This document shows positions 34,954-46,599 of a stretch of 64,000 bases of DNA, one piece after another; position 1 is the stretch's first letter; each line of letters starts with the position of its first letter. The notes under the pieces are model-generated. The model saw only the letters and a list, made by a program, of their open reading frames with translations. It had not been told where the DNA came from and searched no databases. The stretch lies in contig CM076850.1 of assembly GCA_039519185.1 (NCBI GenBank), positions 87,774,270-87,838,269 on the forward strand, in the 5' to 3' direction. A program made the position numbers and the translations under genes. The DNA comes from Astragalus membranaceus. Its lineage: Eukaryota > Streptophyta > Magnoliopsida > Fabales > Fabaceae.

Positions 34954-36080
34954 CTCTCACAACCTTAAACCCATTAGATCTTTGGCCTCCCTAGGAAATT
35001 AAATAAGAACAACTCACTCCTCCCCTTTTCTCACCAAGGGCCGTAGCCCCTCTCCTCTCCCTCACTCCCTCTTGTTTTTCTTTCATCTCAAAGGAACCTC
35101 CCCATTTTCTCCTACACCAAAAAACCCTAACAAACAACTCACCTCATTTGCATCCCTCTTTCACATACTCCCTCCATCTCTCATTCAAAGTTCAAGTTTC
35201 ATCATCAAGTGGGTACTTCTTTGAAGGATATTGGAGTTTCGTTGATTTGTGTCTAGCTTCATCTCCTCATCTCACTTTCTAGCTCCGAACTAAGGTAATC
35301 CTTAAAACCTTGCATCATCTTTGAGTATTTCCTCAAAAATATAAAAAGCATTCATCCTATCATCTTCATATTCTCATATAGTTGATTGTTGTTGGTGAGA
35401 GGTGTCATAAGCACTTTGACAAGCACTTAGGGAGGCTTGGGTGCTTATGGTGCTTCTCACCCTTTAATAAATGTTGATTTGTGTTGATTTGGATCTTAAT
35501 CCTTGCCTTTCATGAAATAAAATGTTGTTTTATGGCATGTTGTATTTCGCATACTCTCATAAAAATGTGATTTGCTAGTTGTTGTTGTGTTTTCTCACAT
35601 TTCCTTGCATATTCACTCTTGTTTGCATAACTTTCACAAAATAAGAAACCCATTTCAAGCATGATGGTCTTCGGCCATGGGCCTAGGTTTAGGGTTCTTG
35701 AATGCTTTTGTTTATGTCATGATTTGGGGATGAATAATAGTTGATTTAGGGTATGTATGCTCCAAGGTTTTAACATAAAAAAATTAGGGTTTGGGGTTCG
35801 CTTTAATAAACTTGTTTTTGTTGATGATTGGCAAGGTGATTCACACTTGTGCGCTTGTGCACTTAATCTTAAGTGTGAGGATTGACCAAAGTGACTCAAC
35901 ATTCTTTGATGCTTTGGTTGCTAAATAATTTGCTTGCTTATGCTTGCCTATTTATGTGTTGTGGTCTAACATGTGTAGTCTAGGCTAATATTTGCTCAAG
36001 AACTCAAATGAGATTGTTGTTTGCCTAAGGATTCGATTTGCATTCATTGTTCCCTTTTCTAAATGGCCTAGCATGAAAAT

Positions 36081-36851
36081 GGTGACTAGTGACAATCACC
36101 CATAACCTTTGTTAGTTTGGTTGTCCTAAGAGCCTAAATTTCAAAAAAAAAAGGATGTTTTCATATGCATAAGCTACTAGTGATAATCACCCATAACCTT
36201 TGTTAGTTTGATTATCATGAATGCTTTCAATTTCAAAAGATATTTTCCTAAGCATAAAAGTCATAGCAAGTGTTAGTGATGATCACCCATAACCTTTGTT
36301 AGTTTGATCATCATGAGCGCCCCTCACTTTTCAAAACCAAAGCAAAAAGACTTTCACTTTCAAGGCTAGTTAGAACTACGTCGCTTTGATTCCCATTTGT
36401 GATACGTAGGAGCGAGTCACATTCTCGTCAAGCGCAAGCATAAAAGAGTTTAGCATTTCAATAATAAAAAGAAAAGAGTTATTTTCATAACAAAAAAGAA
36501 TCACTTTTGCAAACCAAGATCATTTTCAGAACAAAAACATTTTCCTTTCTAAAATCGTTTTCAACCCATTGTCGCTAGTGGCTAACCAGAACCTTTGTTC
36601 GTCTAGCCCTTGGCGGCGATGTCTTTTTCCCAAAAGAATAATAAATGATGATCCATCATAACCTTTGTTAGTTTGATCATCGTGCAAATCAATCTCTTTC
36701 GAAAATCACTTTCAAAAAAGATAATAAAAACGAGTTGTTATTGACAGTCCATCAGAACCTTTGTTCGTTTGACTAGCGGTACAACTCTCTTTTTGAGTAT
36801 TTAGTGGTGATTCATCATAGCCTTTGCTAGTTTAATCATTCGCTAATGCTT
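36081..36851 (+). repeat. Array of seven hairpin modules with conserved loop in the solo LTR
   Basis: Seven irregularly spaced units share a loop close to CATAACCTTTGTTAGTTT. Stems differ between units but remain paired: GACAATCA/TGGTTGTC (36091 and 36118), GATAATCA/TGATTATC (36182 and 36209), GATGATCA/TGATCATC (36278 and 36305), GGCTA/TAGCC with outer TCGC/GCGA (36572-36619), GATGATC/GATCATC (36647 and 36675), GAGTTGT/ACAACTC (36732 and 36781) and TTAG..GTGATT/AATCAT..CTAA (36801-36846). Confidence 0.8.
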
Positions 36852-37441
36852 GTCCTATTTCGAAAACTCACTAAAAAGATAAAAGACAAAAACCTTTTTC
36901 AGGACAAAGAAGAACTACGTAGCTTTGAGTTCTCCATCGCACCGGGAGATACGTAGGAGCGGGCCTTGTCCCGTCAAGCGTTTTTTTTCTAAAAACCCTT
37001 TTTTCCCCTTTTTCATAATAAATAAAGATTTTCATTAAGAATTCTTCAATAAGAAGTAGAGAGGCAAAATTAAGTATTTTCAAGTCAACACACTAAAACC
37101 ACACATTTAACTAAAGGTTCCCTCTCAGTAGAGAGGACGTGTGGGGTGCTAATACCTTCCCCGCGCGTAACCGACCCCCGAACCCTATCCTCTAGTTTCG
37201 CAAGACCAATCGCTTTCCAAAAAAGGTTTTCCTAATATTTTCCTTAATAAATATTGGTGGCGGCTTCATTGATTTTAGAAAAGTTGTGAACGAGGAAGGT
37301 TCTCCCTCTGGGACTTTTTCGGGCGCAACAATTAGGTTAAGAATAGGAATGGGCAAGTATTGGTACCAAAGGAAGTGAGTCTGAAATAAATTGGAAGAGG
37401 GTGACAGAATGGGTCGCACGGACCGGGCCTCTAGGGCGCAC

Positions 37442-37602
37442 TGATAAACTCCAATTTAGTGCATTTTTAGAGGTATTTTTTAGGTCTTGTTTAGAGCAAT
37501 TATTACTAATTATATAAATTATTGATTTAATTTGCTCATTATTTTGCAGAAAAATAGAAAAAGATAAAAAGCATGAAAGTCCAACTTAATGCCATGCAAA
37601 AG

Positions 37603-37674
<72 letters not shown>

Positions 37675-38755
37675 GGAAAAAAGGCCCATGATTGGAAGAA
37701 AAGGCCGTATGGCCAATTGGCTAAGAAGAAAGCCCAAGTAATGGGCATGACTAAACCTAAGGAAAGATGAACAAGGGAAAAGGGTAGTACGTGACTTTTA
37801 AAAGGAGTTTTGGCAATGCAAGGAAAGCCGAATAATATAAATAGGAGGCGGCAATTCAACGAACGGAGGAGCCGCACAACACAAAACAGTAGCGACGGCA
37901 ACGCGGAGGAAGGAGAGAGTGAAGTTTTGGGTACCTGTTTTTGACACGGTGAGAGAGCTCTGGAGCAGAAAAAGGAGACTAAATTCTCAAGATCAGAAAT
38001 TTCTCCATTCCGGGTTATTTTTATCTCTGTAATTTATTACTCCTAATTTTATTTCATTGTTCTTGAACACCATGGATAGGTAAATCCTCTTCTAGGGTCT
38101 TAGGTGGATCTTGCTTGATTAGAGACCTTTTTATGTTCTAATTTTTAATCTGAATTCCTATTTTTATTTCAATTAATATTGTCCTAGTAATTTAATCACG
38201 TTCTTAGGATTGATCACCCTTTGCATGTTCATAATCAATTAGTTGATCAGTGACCGTACTGCAATTAGTTGGTGGACCTATAGGATAATTGAGGCTATAA
38301 TTAATGCATGACCAAACTTTAATTTAGTCTTCCAATCATTCAACATTTTTGTTCTTTATGCTTTTCCTCGACTTAAATTCTTGCATGACCAAACAAGGGT
38401 TAGTTTAGGAAAAAGAATATTAATCGCGAATGACCAAACGGATTAATAGCTTTAGTAAAGGGATTGGTAATTAAATAAAATAAAGGAATTCGGGTAGAAT
38501 TAGACATAGGGGAATCGAATCTTGCAAGTGAAACCGTGACCCTAGGCCTCTCTCCATTGAATTAAATCTTGCATTTTATTATTGTTCTTTATTTCTTTTT
38601 ATTTGTTTTCGTACAACTCAATTATTTGTTCGTCTAAAATAATAATAAATCTTGATTAGTTTAGTACTTGTTAATTAATCCTTGTGGAGACGATAATCAT
38701 TTATACTACTTCTGCGAAAGAGTACACTTGCTCTAAGTGTGTTTTTAACGCAACA
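37442..38755 (+). mobile_element. Solo LTR of a second gypsy-type family, TSD CGCAC
   Basis: Starts TGATAAACTCC, ends AACGCAACA, and is flanked by CGCAC at 37437-37441 and 38756-38760. The 1314-bp LTR has a TATAAATA box at 37836-37843 and a late segment ...AGTACACTTGCTC... like other plant Ty3-gypsy LTR 3' ends. A (TA)n tract of about 68 bp lies at 37603-37671. Confidence 0.88.
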
Positions 38756-38760
38756 CGCAC

Positions 38761-39452
38761 GGTCCGGGCTCCCTGCTTAGTTCGAAAACTCTATTTATCA
38801 AATAAAATGTTCCATCTTTTGATCAATTACGTGTTGAACTTAGGGTACACAACTCAAACCATTACGATCAATTACGTGTTGAACTTAGGGTACACAACTC
38901 AAAATGCGATCAATTAAACACTTCATCAATACTCGCACTATCATGTACTCATGCATTATACTCAATTCATTTAATTCAATCAACCATCCAAATATAATTT
39001 TGGCATACCAATCAATTGTGCACATACTCGTTCTATTGACACGCAATCAACAGAACACTGTAAAACAGGGACCTCGCTTTGACTTGTCAAACTGACTTGA
39101 GTCAAAATAAACTACTGTTAACCTTCGCAAATGAAAGGTTAACGACTAAAACCTTACCATCGTAGTGGAAACTTGGGTAGACATCGTACGTGGCTTATGG
39201 ACTATTTCCCGATCACTGCTTAATACTTCTACTTTTCCTTACTAGTCAATGGACTCGCATACTTGTCCCAAATTCCACCCTTACAGATAGAAAAATTTGG
39301 AACATCACCTTTCGGTTCTCTTGGAAATACCTCTAGGATTTTGGGTTATACTCGGGAACAATTACTGTTTTTAACTGACTCGCGAAATGATAGGGTTTTT
39401 ATAAAACTTCGTTTGAAACCTTTGAGCATAAAACCATTTTTCATGTACCTAT
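38761..39452. other. Non-coding DNA with a 46-bp tandem duplication
   Basis: TACGTGTTGAACTTAGGGTA and the following ACAACTCAAA occur twice (38827 and 38873). The rest has no gene or recognisable element end. Confidence 0.55.
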
Positions 39453-39603
39453 TGTTGTGCAAGTGTACACAGTCTTTAACAAGTAATATAGTAGAAAGTA
39501 GAGATCGTACCCACAGGGATTGAATTAATTTCTAAAGTTTAAAATGGTAGTTTAACTAGTGAGAAACAAGTAATAAAATAACAAATAAAATAAGAGTATG
39601 TGT

Positions 39604-40661
39604 TGTTGTGTTTTATTGGAAAAACAAAGAATATTTCAAAAATGGGAAGTCCCACATTGCTTGGCTTGGGACTCAGCAAAGTCATTAAATATTAAAGCTT
39701 AATGAGAGCTTGTAAACAAGCAAGTAGAAGGGACTCCCTCACGCGCACAAGCAGGGACCAACGTGGCTTCGTTCAGTGCAAATCTTTCGACTTCCCCCTG
39801 CGCGCACGATTATCCTTGCGCTAGTTTTTATCAAATGAAATATTATTTTATCAGCCTATCTGAATATGCCCAATTATTGGTCAAACTGATTTACAAATAA
39901 CTTTGTAACGTATGACTTATTTTCTTGACTGTAGAATTATTTCCAAACAGCTATTTTGTTTTGAACCAATTTATGAACCAATTTATTTTGTAACCGCAAA
40001 ATAAACACAATTTATTTTATAACTGTTGGCTGCCTATTAAATGGTTGCTGGAACCTATGCTTCAAACGGCTATCTCTGAGGCCTATATAAACGTTCTCCA
40101 GTAACACTTGAGAACACACTGAAAAATCCATTTCCCTCTTCTAAATATATCACTCTCCTGGGTTCATCTCCTGTTCCATCTCAAATTGTTCTTGCCAGTT
40201 CGGAGTCCTCTCTCGCTTCTGCGATTGAGACGAGACCGGTTGAACCTCAGGGGATTTGCGTTGTAGAGGCGAATAAATTCTTCAGGGCAGTAGCAAGACG
40301 CCTCCGGTTGCCTAACATTTGTTTTGTTCACAAGTTTTCTTTTTTCAGCATTTCGACCACATCTGTCTCAGTGGATTCGACCATCAGCAGATTCGACCAT
40401 CAGCATTTCGACCATAGCAGTCCTTGCAATTCGACTGCATCAGTCTTTACAATTTCGACTGCATCAGTCCTTGCAATTCGACTGCATCAGTTTTTACAAT
40501 TTCTACTGCATCAGTCTTTGCAATTCGACTACATCTGTCCAGCATATTTCGACAGCATCTGTTCCAGCATATTTCGACAACATCTCTGTCCCAACAGATT
40601 TCAACAGCATCTCTGTCCCAGCAGATTTCGACAGCATCTGTCTAAGAAAATTTCGACTACA
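39604..40661 (+). mobile_element. Nested solo LTR (copia-like), TSD TGTGT
   Basis: Begins TGTTGTGTTTTATTGG, ends GACTACA and is flanked by TGTGT at 39599-39603 and 40662-40666. TATATAA at 40084-40090 fits a promoter. Its 3' third consists of short ATTTCGAC-type repeats. The GGGAAGTCCCACATTG block near 39645 is common in plant copia LTRs. Confidence 0.78.
40345..40661 (+). repeat. Array of 23-27-bp ATTTCGAC units in the nested LTR
   Basis: About 13 units with core ATT(T)CGAC(T/A)(G/A)CATC(A/T)GTC. Units alternate between ...TTTACA and ...TTGCA endings in the first half and ...CCAGCA endings in the second. A copy lies at 52229-52513. Short proline/serine-poor open frames across it are by-products. 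Confidence 0.8.
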
Positions 40662-41969
40662 TGTGTGAGATAATAGAAAACAAATAAGCTAAGTAAAGAT
40701 AGAGTGTATTCAAGTGAGAAAGACAGTTGGAATGCTCTTCACTAAGTAAGTCACTTTTAACAACATTATGTTATATATGATGATCCTGCAATGGATGTTG
40801 TAGCAATTGATGCTCCGGCAATGGATGTTGTAGCAATTGATGCGTGCTTTTCAGCAACTAACTATTACAAGTCTTATGTCTAAGCTCTAAATAAGTTCAC
40901 CCCTGTATATGAAGTACCCACAGTATCACCCTATGGACTATGCTATCCTATGTTTAGGTTTTAGCATGGAAATAACAAAGTTTCATTCATTAAACACTTA
41001 TCCATATTAGTTCTCGAGTTCTTATCATAAACCATGTTTGTATTTATGATTTGCATTCACTTTTAGTTGGCCAATTCTAAAGATGAATATGAAAGAGTTA
41101 TCACGCAAGAACTAAAATGCAAACATCAACATATAACATAAAATTAGTTAAAAAGGTCATTACAAAGTTAAAGCATCCCAACTAGAGAAGTTTAGTTCAT
41201 GCTAGAAATTACTGAGCACATACAAACAGATATAACCATGTTCATATGTTTGATAATACAAAGGGAAGAAAATAAAGAAAGAATTACACGGTTGAAGTTC
41301 CCTTGCAAAAATCCGCCTAGTAATGGTCCAGCAATCAAACAGCAACACGAAATGGTGTAGAAGTAGAGAGAGAAGTTGTCAATTTCACCTCCCTCCTTCA
41401 TACCTATGAAGTGTAAGTGATTCTAATTCTCTAACTTGGTATATCTTCAAATGAGGAGAAGGAGATGTATTTATAGGCTACTTGAGAGAGGTTTCCTTCA
41501 TGGTGAGGTTTGCTTGGGGAAGAAGTTTGATTTGCTTTTTAAGTCCAATTGCATCAAAAGTTGATTTGATGTTGATTTGGACTAAAGAAGAGAGGTCCTA
41601 TGATATGTGGACATGTGTACCTAAAAAGATGCAAGTTGCAAGCTATTGTGGGCTACAAAAGTGATCCAAAGTGATCCACTTGCATTACTTTCCGCAATCT
41701 TTGACTATGAGCTCATCATGACGTCTTCAAAAGAATGCTCCAGTGATGCTGGGGCAATGATTGTCGGGGCATCTGATGCTGTAGCATTGAACAAACACAT
41801 AAAAATACAACATGGGGCACCAAAAGTGCCAAATGATCACAAATCAGTTCCTAACCTTCTTTTACTCTAAACAACACATATTAACTACTTTAACAACAAT
41901 ATTACTCAGAAACTCACATTGATTTAAGTCTAGAACATATAAATAACTCTATATAAATAAGAGTTATCA

Positions 41970-43423
41970 CCCATCAGAGTCGACTTTATCCACTAAACCA
42001 GAAATACTAGCAGGGGTGTGTCTCCATACTTCGTGAGTTGAGTTTTTAGTTCATCAATAACAAATATATATCTCAATCTTATGCTGGTGCAGGGACTATT
42101 CGGGAAACTAGTAGCCGGATGGATCCTACAAGACTGGCTATCCTCCTTGATGGAACTTTGCTGAACTCTATTACATAGTTGGAGGGCGTCTACTACTCAA
42201 ACCCTAATGTATGAGAAGCTCTAGACAACAGGGATCTTACTTTTGAGGCATAACGTCTTCCCTAGTAAAGTAGGGCTCACTAAGTATCTATAAACTTCGA
42301 CTTATCATAGTAGATCGTTGAGCAATCTAGGTGTAAACATTTACATTTGGATTAGGTATGGAATTTGGATAGTTGTAGCATTAAAGAAATGAAAAATTAG
42401 AAGGATTCTTTTAAGGAATCAAATGGGCGCACGGTTAGTGCATCCGGTGTTGATTCAGAAAACAAATTCTAACTATTTTGAGCATTCCTTAGGTCCTCCA
42501 TCTTTCCGAATTCCATAAACAATACAAACAAAATTATTACAATTATCGTAATCAATCAAATCCGAGAACTTGTCCTACCCATAGAATAGCAAAAATATTG
42601 AACACTCAGGTAAACCGAACTTTCCTCTTTCTAACATACAGCTGGGTGCCTAATTGTATAGGACTTTTACTGAATCAAAAAAAATCTCTTAAATGGAGTT
42701 ATAACTACTTATAGCCAATTCCGAGAAATAGCTTCCCTTAAGACTCCAAAAATTATTGCCCTAATCTGGGGTTTATAGATTTAGTCTTAATCGTTGGGAA
42801 TCCTCTACCTACTTCTTATGCCAATCTAGGGTTTATATTCTATGAGCACTTAAAGCTTAAGGGCTTGGGGTAGAGTAGGAGTACTTCTTGTAATCAAAAT
42901 AAAAACACAATCCAAAATCTATTTGTATGTGTAGACATTTTCGTTAGCTTTCCAAAGCATCCAAGAACACGTAAATCAGAGTTCCGGATCAAAAGTTATG
43001 TATAAAACAACTTGGAAGACTAGCGAAAATTTATAGATACTTAGTGAACCCCTTGAAATTTTAAATTTGCACTAGTATATTTAAATTTGCACCCAATTTT
43101 TAATAAATGTGTCTTATTAATCTCCGTAAGAGACTATTTATAAACTTTAGGAAGTAATTTTACCGAAATCACATATTTTTACGAACTACTTCTTATTTTT
43201 CTATAGGTTAGGACTTAAATAGGTAATTGCGGGTAAAATTAGACACTAATTTGGCAATTTACTCTAAAATTAATTTGGAGTAAGATAAATTGATTACTTA
43301 ATTTTAGTAAATTAGGTGAGGATGTTTGGAAAAAACAGTAAACAATTCAATGAACCAACATTTTTTATAATAAATTTTTTTCGCACCCCCGACCTAAGGT
43401 CCTAGGTCCGCCACCGCTCAATA
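41970..43423. other. Non-coding spacer between gypsy LTR and CACTA element
   Basis: 1.45 kb without open frames of interest, copied at 53825-55279. The right end (GACCTAAGGTCCTAGGTCCGCC at 43391-43412) resembles debris of another transposon end and adjoins the CACTA insertion. Confidence 0.5.
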
Positions 43424-44459
43424 CACTACCAAAAAAAGACGGATTAGCGATAGATTTTAGCGACAAACAGGGCGTCCGTCGCTAAAATCAATATTAGCTA
43501 CGGGAATGTACTCTTTTAGCGACGGATTGGGTTTTGGTTGAAAACGAGGTATTTAGCGACGGAAATTGGCGAAATTAGCGACGGATTCAACATGGCGCGA
43601 AATTTGAAAATTTTGGTTCGAATTAGCGACGAATTTCCCTCGCTAAAAATCCGTCGCTAATCTTTGGAAACTGTGCCACTGACTGTTGCAGTTTATTTGA
43701 CACGTGGCCAAAGTTAGCGACGGAATTCCCTCACTAAATTCATCGCTAATCTTGGGGAAATGTGCCACTCTGACCGTTGCAGTTTATTTGACACGTGGCC
43801 AAAGTTAGCGACAGAATTCCCTCACTAAATCCGTCGCTAAATGTTAATCTTTTTTATAAACCCGAATTCTTTCTTTCCTCTTTCATTTCTTCCTCTTCCG
43901 CTTTCATTTCTTCCTCTTCTCCGTTTTCCTCTTCCTCTTTCATTTCTTCCTCTTCCTCTTTCATTTATTCTTACCACCACCACCATCATCTTCTCCCTTC
44001 AACACCACACCACCACACCTTCCTCTTTCATTTCTTTCTCTTCCTCTTTCATTTCTTCTTACCACCACCACCATCATCTTCTCCCTTCAACACCACACCA
44101 CCACCACCACACCATTTTTTTCTTCCCTTATCTCCCCAACCCCTTATCCCTCCCTCTCTCTATCTGAACCTCACCACCACCACCACCACACCATTTTTTT
44201 TCTCCCCTTATATCCCCAAGCCCTTATCTCTCCCTCTCTCTATCTGAACCTCACCACCACCACCACGCTATTTTTTTTTCTCCCCTTATCTCCCCAACCC
44301 CTTATCTCTTCCTCTCTCTATCTGAACTTCACCACCACCACCACCACCACCACACCACCAGCATTTTTTTTTTATAAAAAAAGCGAGATTAGCGACGGAT
44401 ATCCGTCGCTAATACTGATTATTAATAGCCTGACACGGGCCAGTAATTAGCGACAGTAT

Positions 44460-45945
44460 TGTTACCAAGTGGCTTCAGTCTCAAGAGGGGGGTGAATTGA
44501 GATTTAAAAACTTTTCAGATCTTTCGAAAACGTTTTCCCCTTTTCAATGACTTAGATCAATTTCCGCGCAGGTTAAGTGGAAGCGAAGGAGTAAAGCGGT
44601 ATAACAGTAAAGCAGGAAAACAGTAAAGCACACAGATTTATCCTGGTTCGGTCACCTCCTAGTGACCTACGTCCAGTCCTCACACCCTTGTGAGATTTTC
44701 CACTAACCAAAACAACAAGGCTTACAGGTGCCTTGGAAAACCTTTACAGACTCAGGCACTCTCCTCCTAGGATACCCCACCTATGCAGAGCCCTCAAATC
44801 TATTACAACAATAACAAGAGATACACCACCCCTGTTACAATCAGCTTCCCCAGAAAGATACCCCACTTCCTAGTACAAACAGCTACCCTAGAGAGATACT
44901 CCACTCCCTAGTACAAATCACAACAATTAAATAATAACAAATGTAAAGACAGAAATACCTCTAATGAAGGCAGATATTACAACTTTAAGAATGCAACCCC
45001 AACTAACTCTTAGCAAAAGATCAGCTCAGACGGACCAACGGTGCGTGACGAGCAAAAGTAAAAGCGTGAAGAGTTTTTCTCAAAAATGTTCTCTGATTCG
45101 TGAAATGGGTTGTTTAAAATGAAGACTATGAAGTGCCTATTTATAGGCTATGGGAAAAACAAGTTTACGTTGAAAATAATGTAGGAATCGATTCTTTGTT
45201 GAAAACATTTGATCTAGGAATCGATTCATTTAAGTGAGGAATCGATTTTGACTTGCTTTGAAAAAAGGTGGCAATCGATTCTTGAGATCCAGGAGGGCTA
45301 GGAATCGATTCTTATACTCAATGTAATTTGTATGAATCGATTCTTGGCTTTCCTGAGACATGTAGGAATCGATTCTTTTGCTAAGTGAAACATAGTGTGA
45401 ATCGATTCTTTCCTTTTTGAAAAATACTTGTGAATCGATTATGCACTTTGGTAAAAATAATATGAATTGATTCTTTCCTTTTAAAGACACTTGAGAATCT
45501 ATTTTTATGCTTAGCAAAATCGATTATGCACTTTCTCATTTAGTATAGAAATCGATTGTGGACTTTCACAATTAGTTAGAAATCGATTTTTGGGTTTTTC
45601 AAAAATGCTTTTTATGTTTACGTGTGCATGCATGCATTTTGAAAAATGTGGGACTTTGAGAGATGAGCTGACCTTCGTAAGAGCTTACACTTTTTCCTAA
45701 GACACACCCAAACCCTAAGGACTACCCTTATTTATAAGGACTGCCCTTATATCTTGAAACTTCAATTCTTGAGCTTGATTGTCTTGGATTGTGACTTTGA
45801 TGTTTTGTCACTTTCATTAACTTTGGCCATCAACTTTGGCTTTGGCCTTTTTACTATTATCAACTTTAGCTTTTGTCTTTTTCATCATCAAAACCTCTTA
45901 ACCACTTCATCATCAAAACTTAGCATGCAACACAAGATATCTACA
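44460..45945. mobile_element. Solo LTR nested in CACTA copy A, absent from copy B
   Basis: Bounded by TGTTACCAAGTGG and ATCTACA, with AGTAT at 44455-44459 and GGTAT at 45946-45950. Unit B shows the unoccupied site (GGTAT once, near 56319), so this 1486-bp insertion happened after the duplication. No coding sequence; it could be a solo LTR or an LTR-only derivative. It carries the palindrome array at 45186-45588. Confidence 0.82.
45186..45588. repeat. Helically spaced array of 14 AATCGATT palindromes
   Basis: AATCGATT starts at 45186, 45219, 45240, 45273, 45303, 45335, 45367, 45400, 45433, 45518, 45550 and 45581; degenerate copies start at 45465 (AATTGATT) and 45496 (AATCTATT). Spacings are 33, 21, 33, 30, 32, 32, 33, 33, 32, 31, 22, 32 and 31 bp, i.e. 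two or three helical turns. Most copies are flanked to give GAATCGATTC. The intervening sequence is not conserved. Confidence 0.9.
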
Positions 45946-46332
45946 GGTATTAGCGACGGAAAATCCGTCGATAATTAGCGACAGATTTTATTCCGTCACC
46001 AACCATTAGCGACAAGGTTTTTAACGACAGAATTGGTCTGTCGCTAATTCCGTCGGTAACGGTCATTAGCGAAGAAAAAACAGGCATTAGCGAGGGAAAA
46101 ATCCGTCGCTAATGCACTGTTTTTTTGTAGTGATAGTCGGTAGTCTTTTTTTGACAAACAATATTACTCAACAGGGATCATGTCTTTTGACAGTATGACG
46201 TTGGTTGAAAACGTAATCCATCAACACCTCCTTTCACGTAATGAGCTAATATATTATACATGTTTGTGGCAAATGAGCAGTAGTAAATTTAAAGGATACA
46301 CACCTTGGCTACCAAGAAGAAACCATCGCCCT

Positions 46333-46508
46333 ACCCAATAAATTTGGCCTAGTGGTGAGTGGGCTATGGTCCGTAAGGGTCGACTTGGTTTGTTCCCGAG
46401 TTCAATTCTCACGAAAAGTATTTCTTTGAAGAGGTGAGATCACCGATTGCCGCGCTCTCTTGCCGGAACTGTGAAGTTCCCCTCCACAGTTTTAATATAA
46501 AAAAAAAA
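46333..46508 (+). mobile_element. tRNA-derived SINE
   Basis: A box A-like TGGCCTAGTGGTGAGTGGG (46345-46363), a box B-like GAGTTCAATTC (near 46400), a 100-bp body and an A-tail ending at 46508 fit a plant SINE. The flanks AGAAACCATCGCCCT and AGAAACTGTGGCCCT agree at 12 of 15 positions and may be a decayed target duplication. It lies only in unit A; the region is deleted from B. Confidence 0.65.
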
Positions 46509-46599
46509 AGAAACTGTGGCCCTTTGCACTCGACAATATCCAGGAGCTAGTAATAATTCTTGCTCTTATAAAAAAAATTCTAGCTCTTAGATAATATAT

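Larger units (their letters stand above)
34188..37330 (+). mobile_element. Solo LTR of an Ogre-type element, TSD ATTAG
   Basis: It begins TGTCATACCCCAATTTTG and ends TTTTTCGGGCGCAACA, the same termini as the resident Ogre but in opposite orientation and otherwise clearly diverged. ATTAG flanks it at 34183-34187 and 37331-37335, so this is a complete insertion reduced to one 3143-bp LTR by LTR-LTR recombination. It contains a 182-bp tandem duplication (about 34590-34953) and an array of hairpin-forming repeats (36081-36851). Confidence 0.92.
39453..41969 (-). repeat. Gypsy-type LTR (minus strand) carrying a nested solo LTR
   Basis: On the minus strand it runs from TGATAACTCTTATT (41969) to GTACACTTGCACAACA (39453). 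A TATAAATA box on the same strand lies at 41468-41475. Flanking pentamers are CCTAT and CCCAT, a possible decayed target duplication, which would make it a solo LTR. Without the nested element at 39604-40661 it is about 1.45 kb. The part from 40162 onward is repeated at 52038-53824. Confidence 0.7.
43424..46132. mobile_element. Non-autonomous CACTA element (copy A), TSD ATA, with nested solo LTR
   Basis: Starts CACTACCAAAAAAAG, ends TTTTTTTGTAGTG, flanked by ATA at 43421-43423 and 46133-46135. Subterminal repeats are TTAGCGACGG and CCGTCGCTAA, related to the TTAGCGAGGG repeats of the element at 1604. Without the nested LTR it measures about 1.2 kb. The core is CCA/CTT simple sequence (43860-44370), so His/Ser/Pro-rich open frames there are not genes. 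No transposase is present. Copy B (55280) has lost the right end. Confidence 0.9.

Noticed and set aside
43795..44247. Open frames rich in Pro, Ser and His in the CACTA core (and the same at 55650-56240)
   Set aside because: Produced by CCA/CTT microsatellites; two frames are open at once and the two copies differ in repeat length.
45186..45588. Possible CRISPR array (short palindromes with about 24-bp spacers)
   Set aside because: The repeat is only 8-10 bp, spacing varies between 21 and 33, and the context is a plant LTR with no cas genes.
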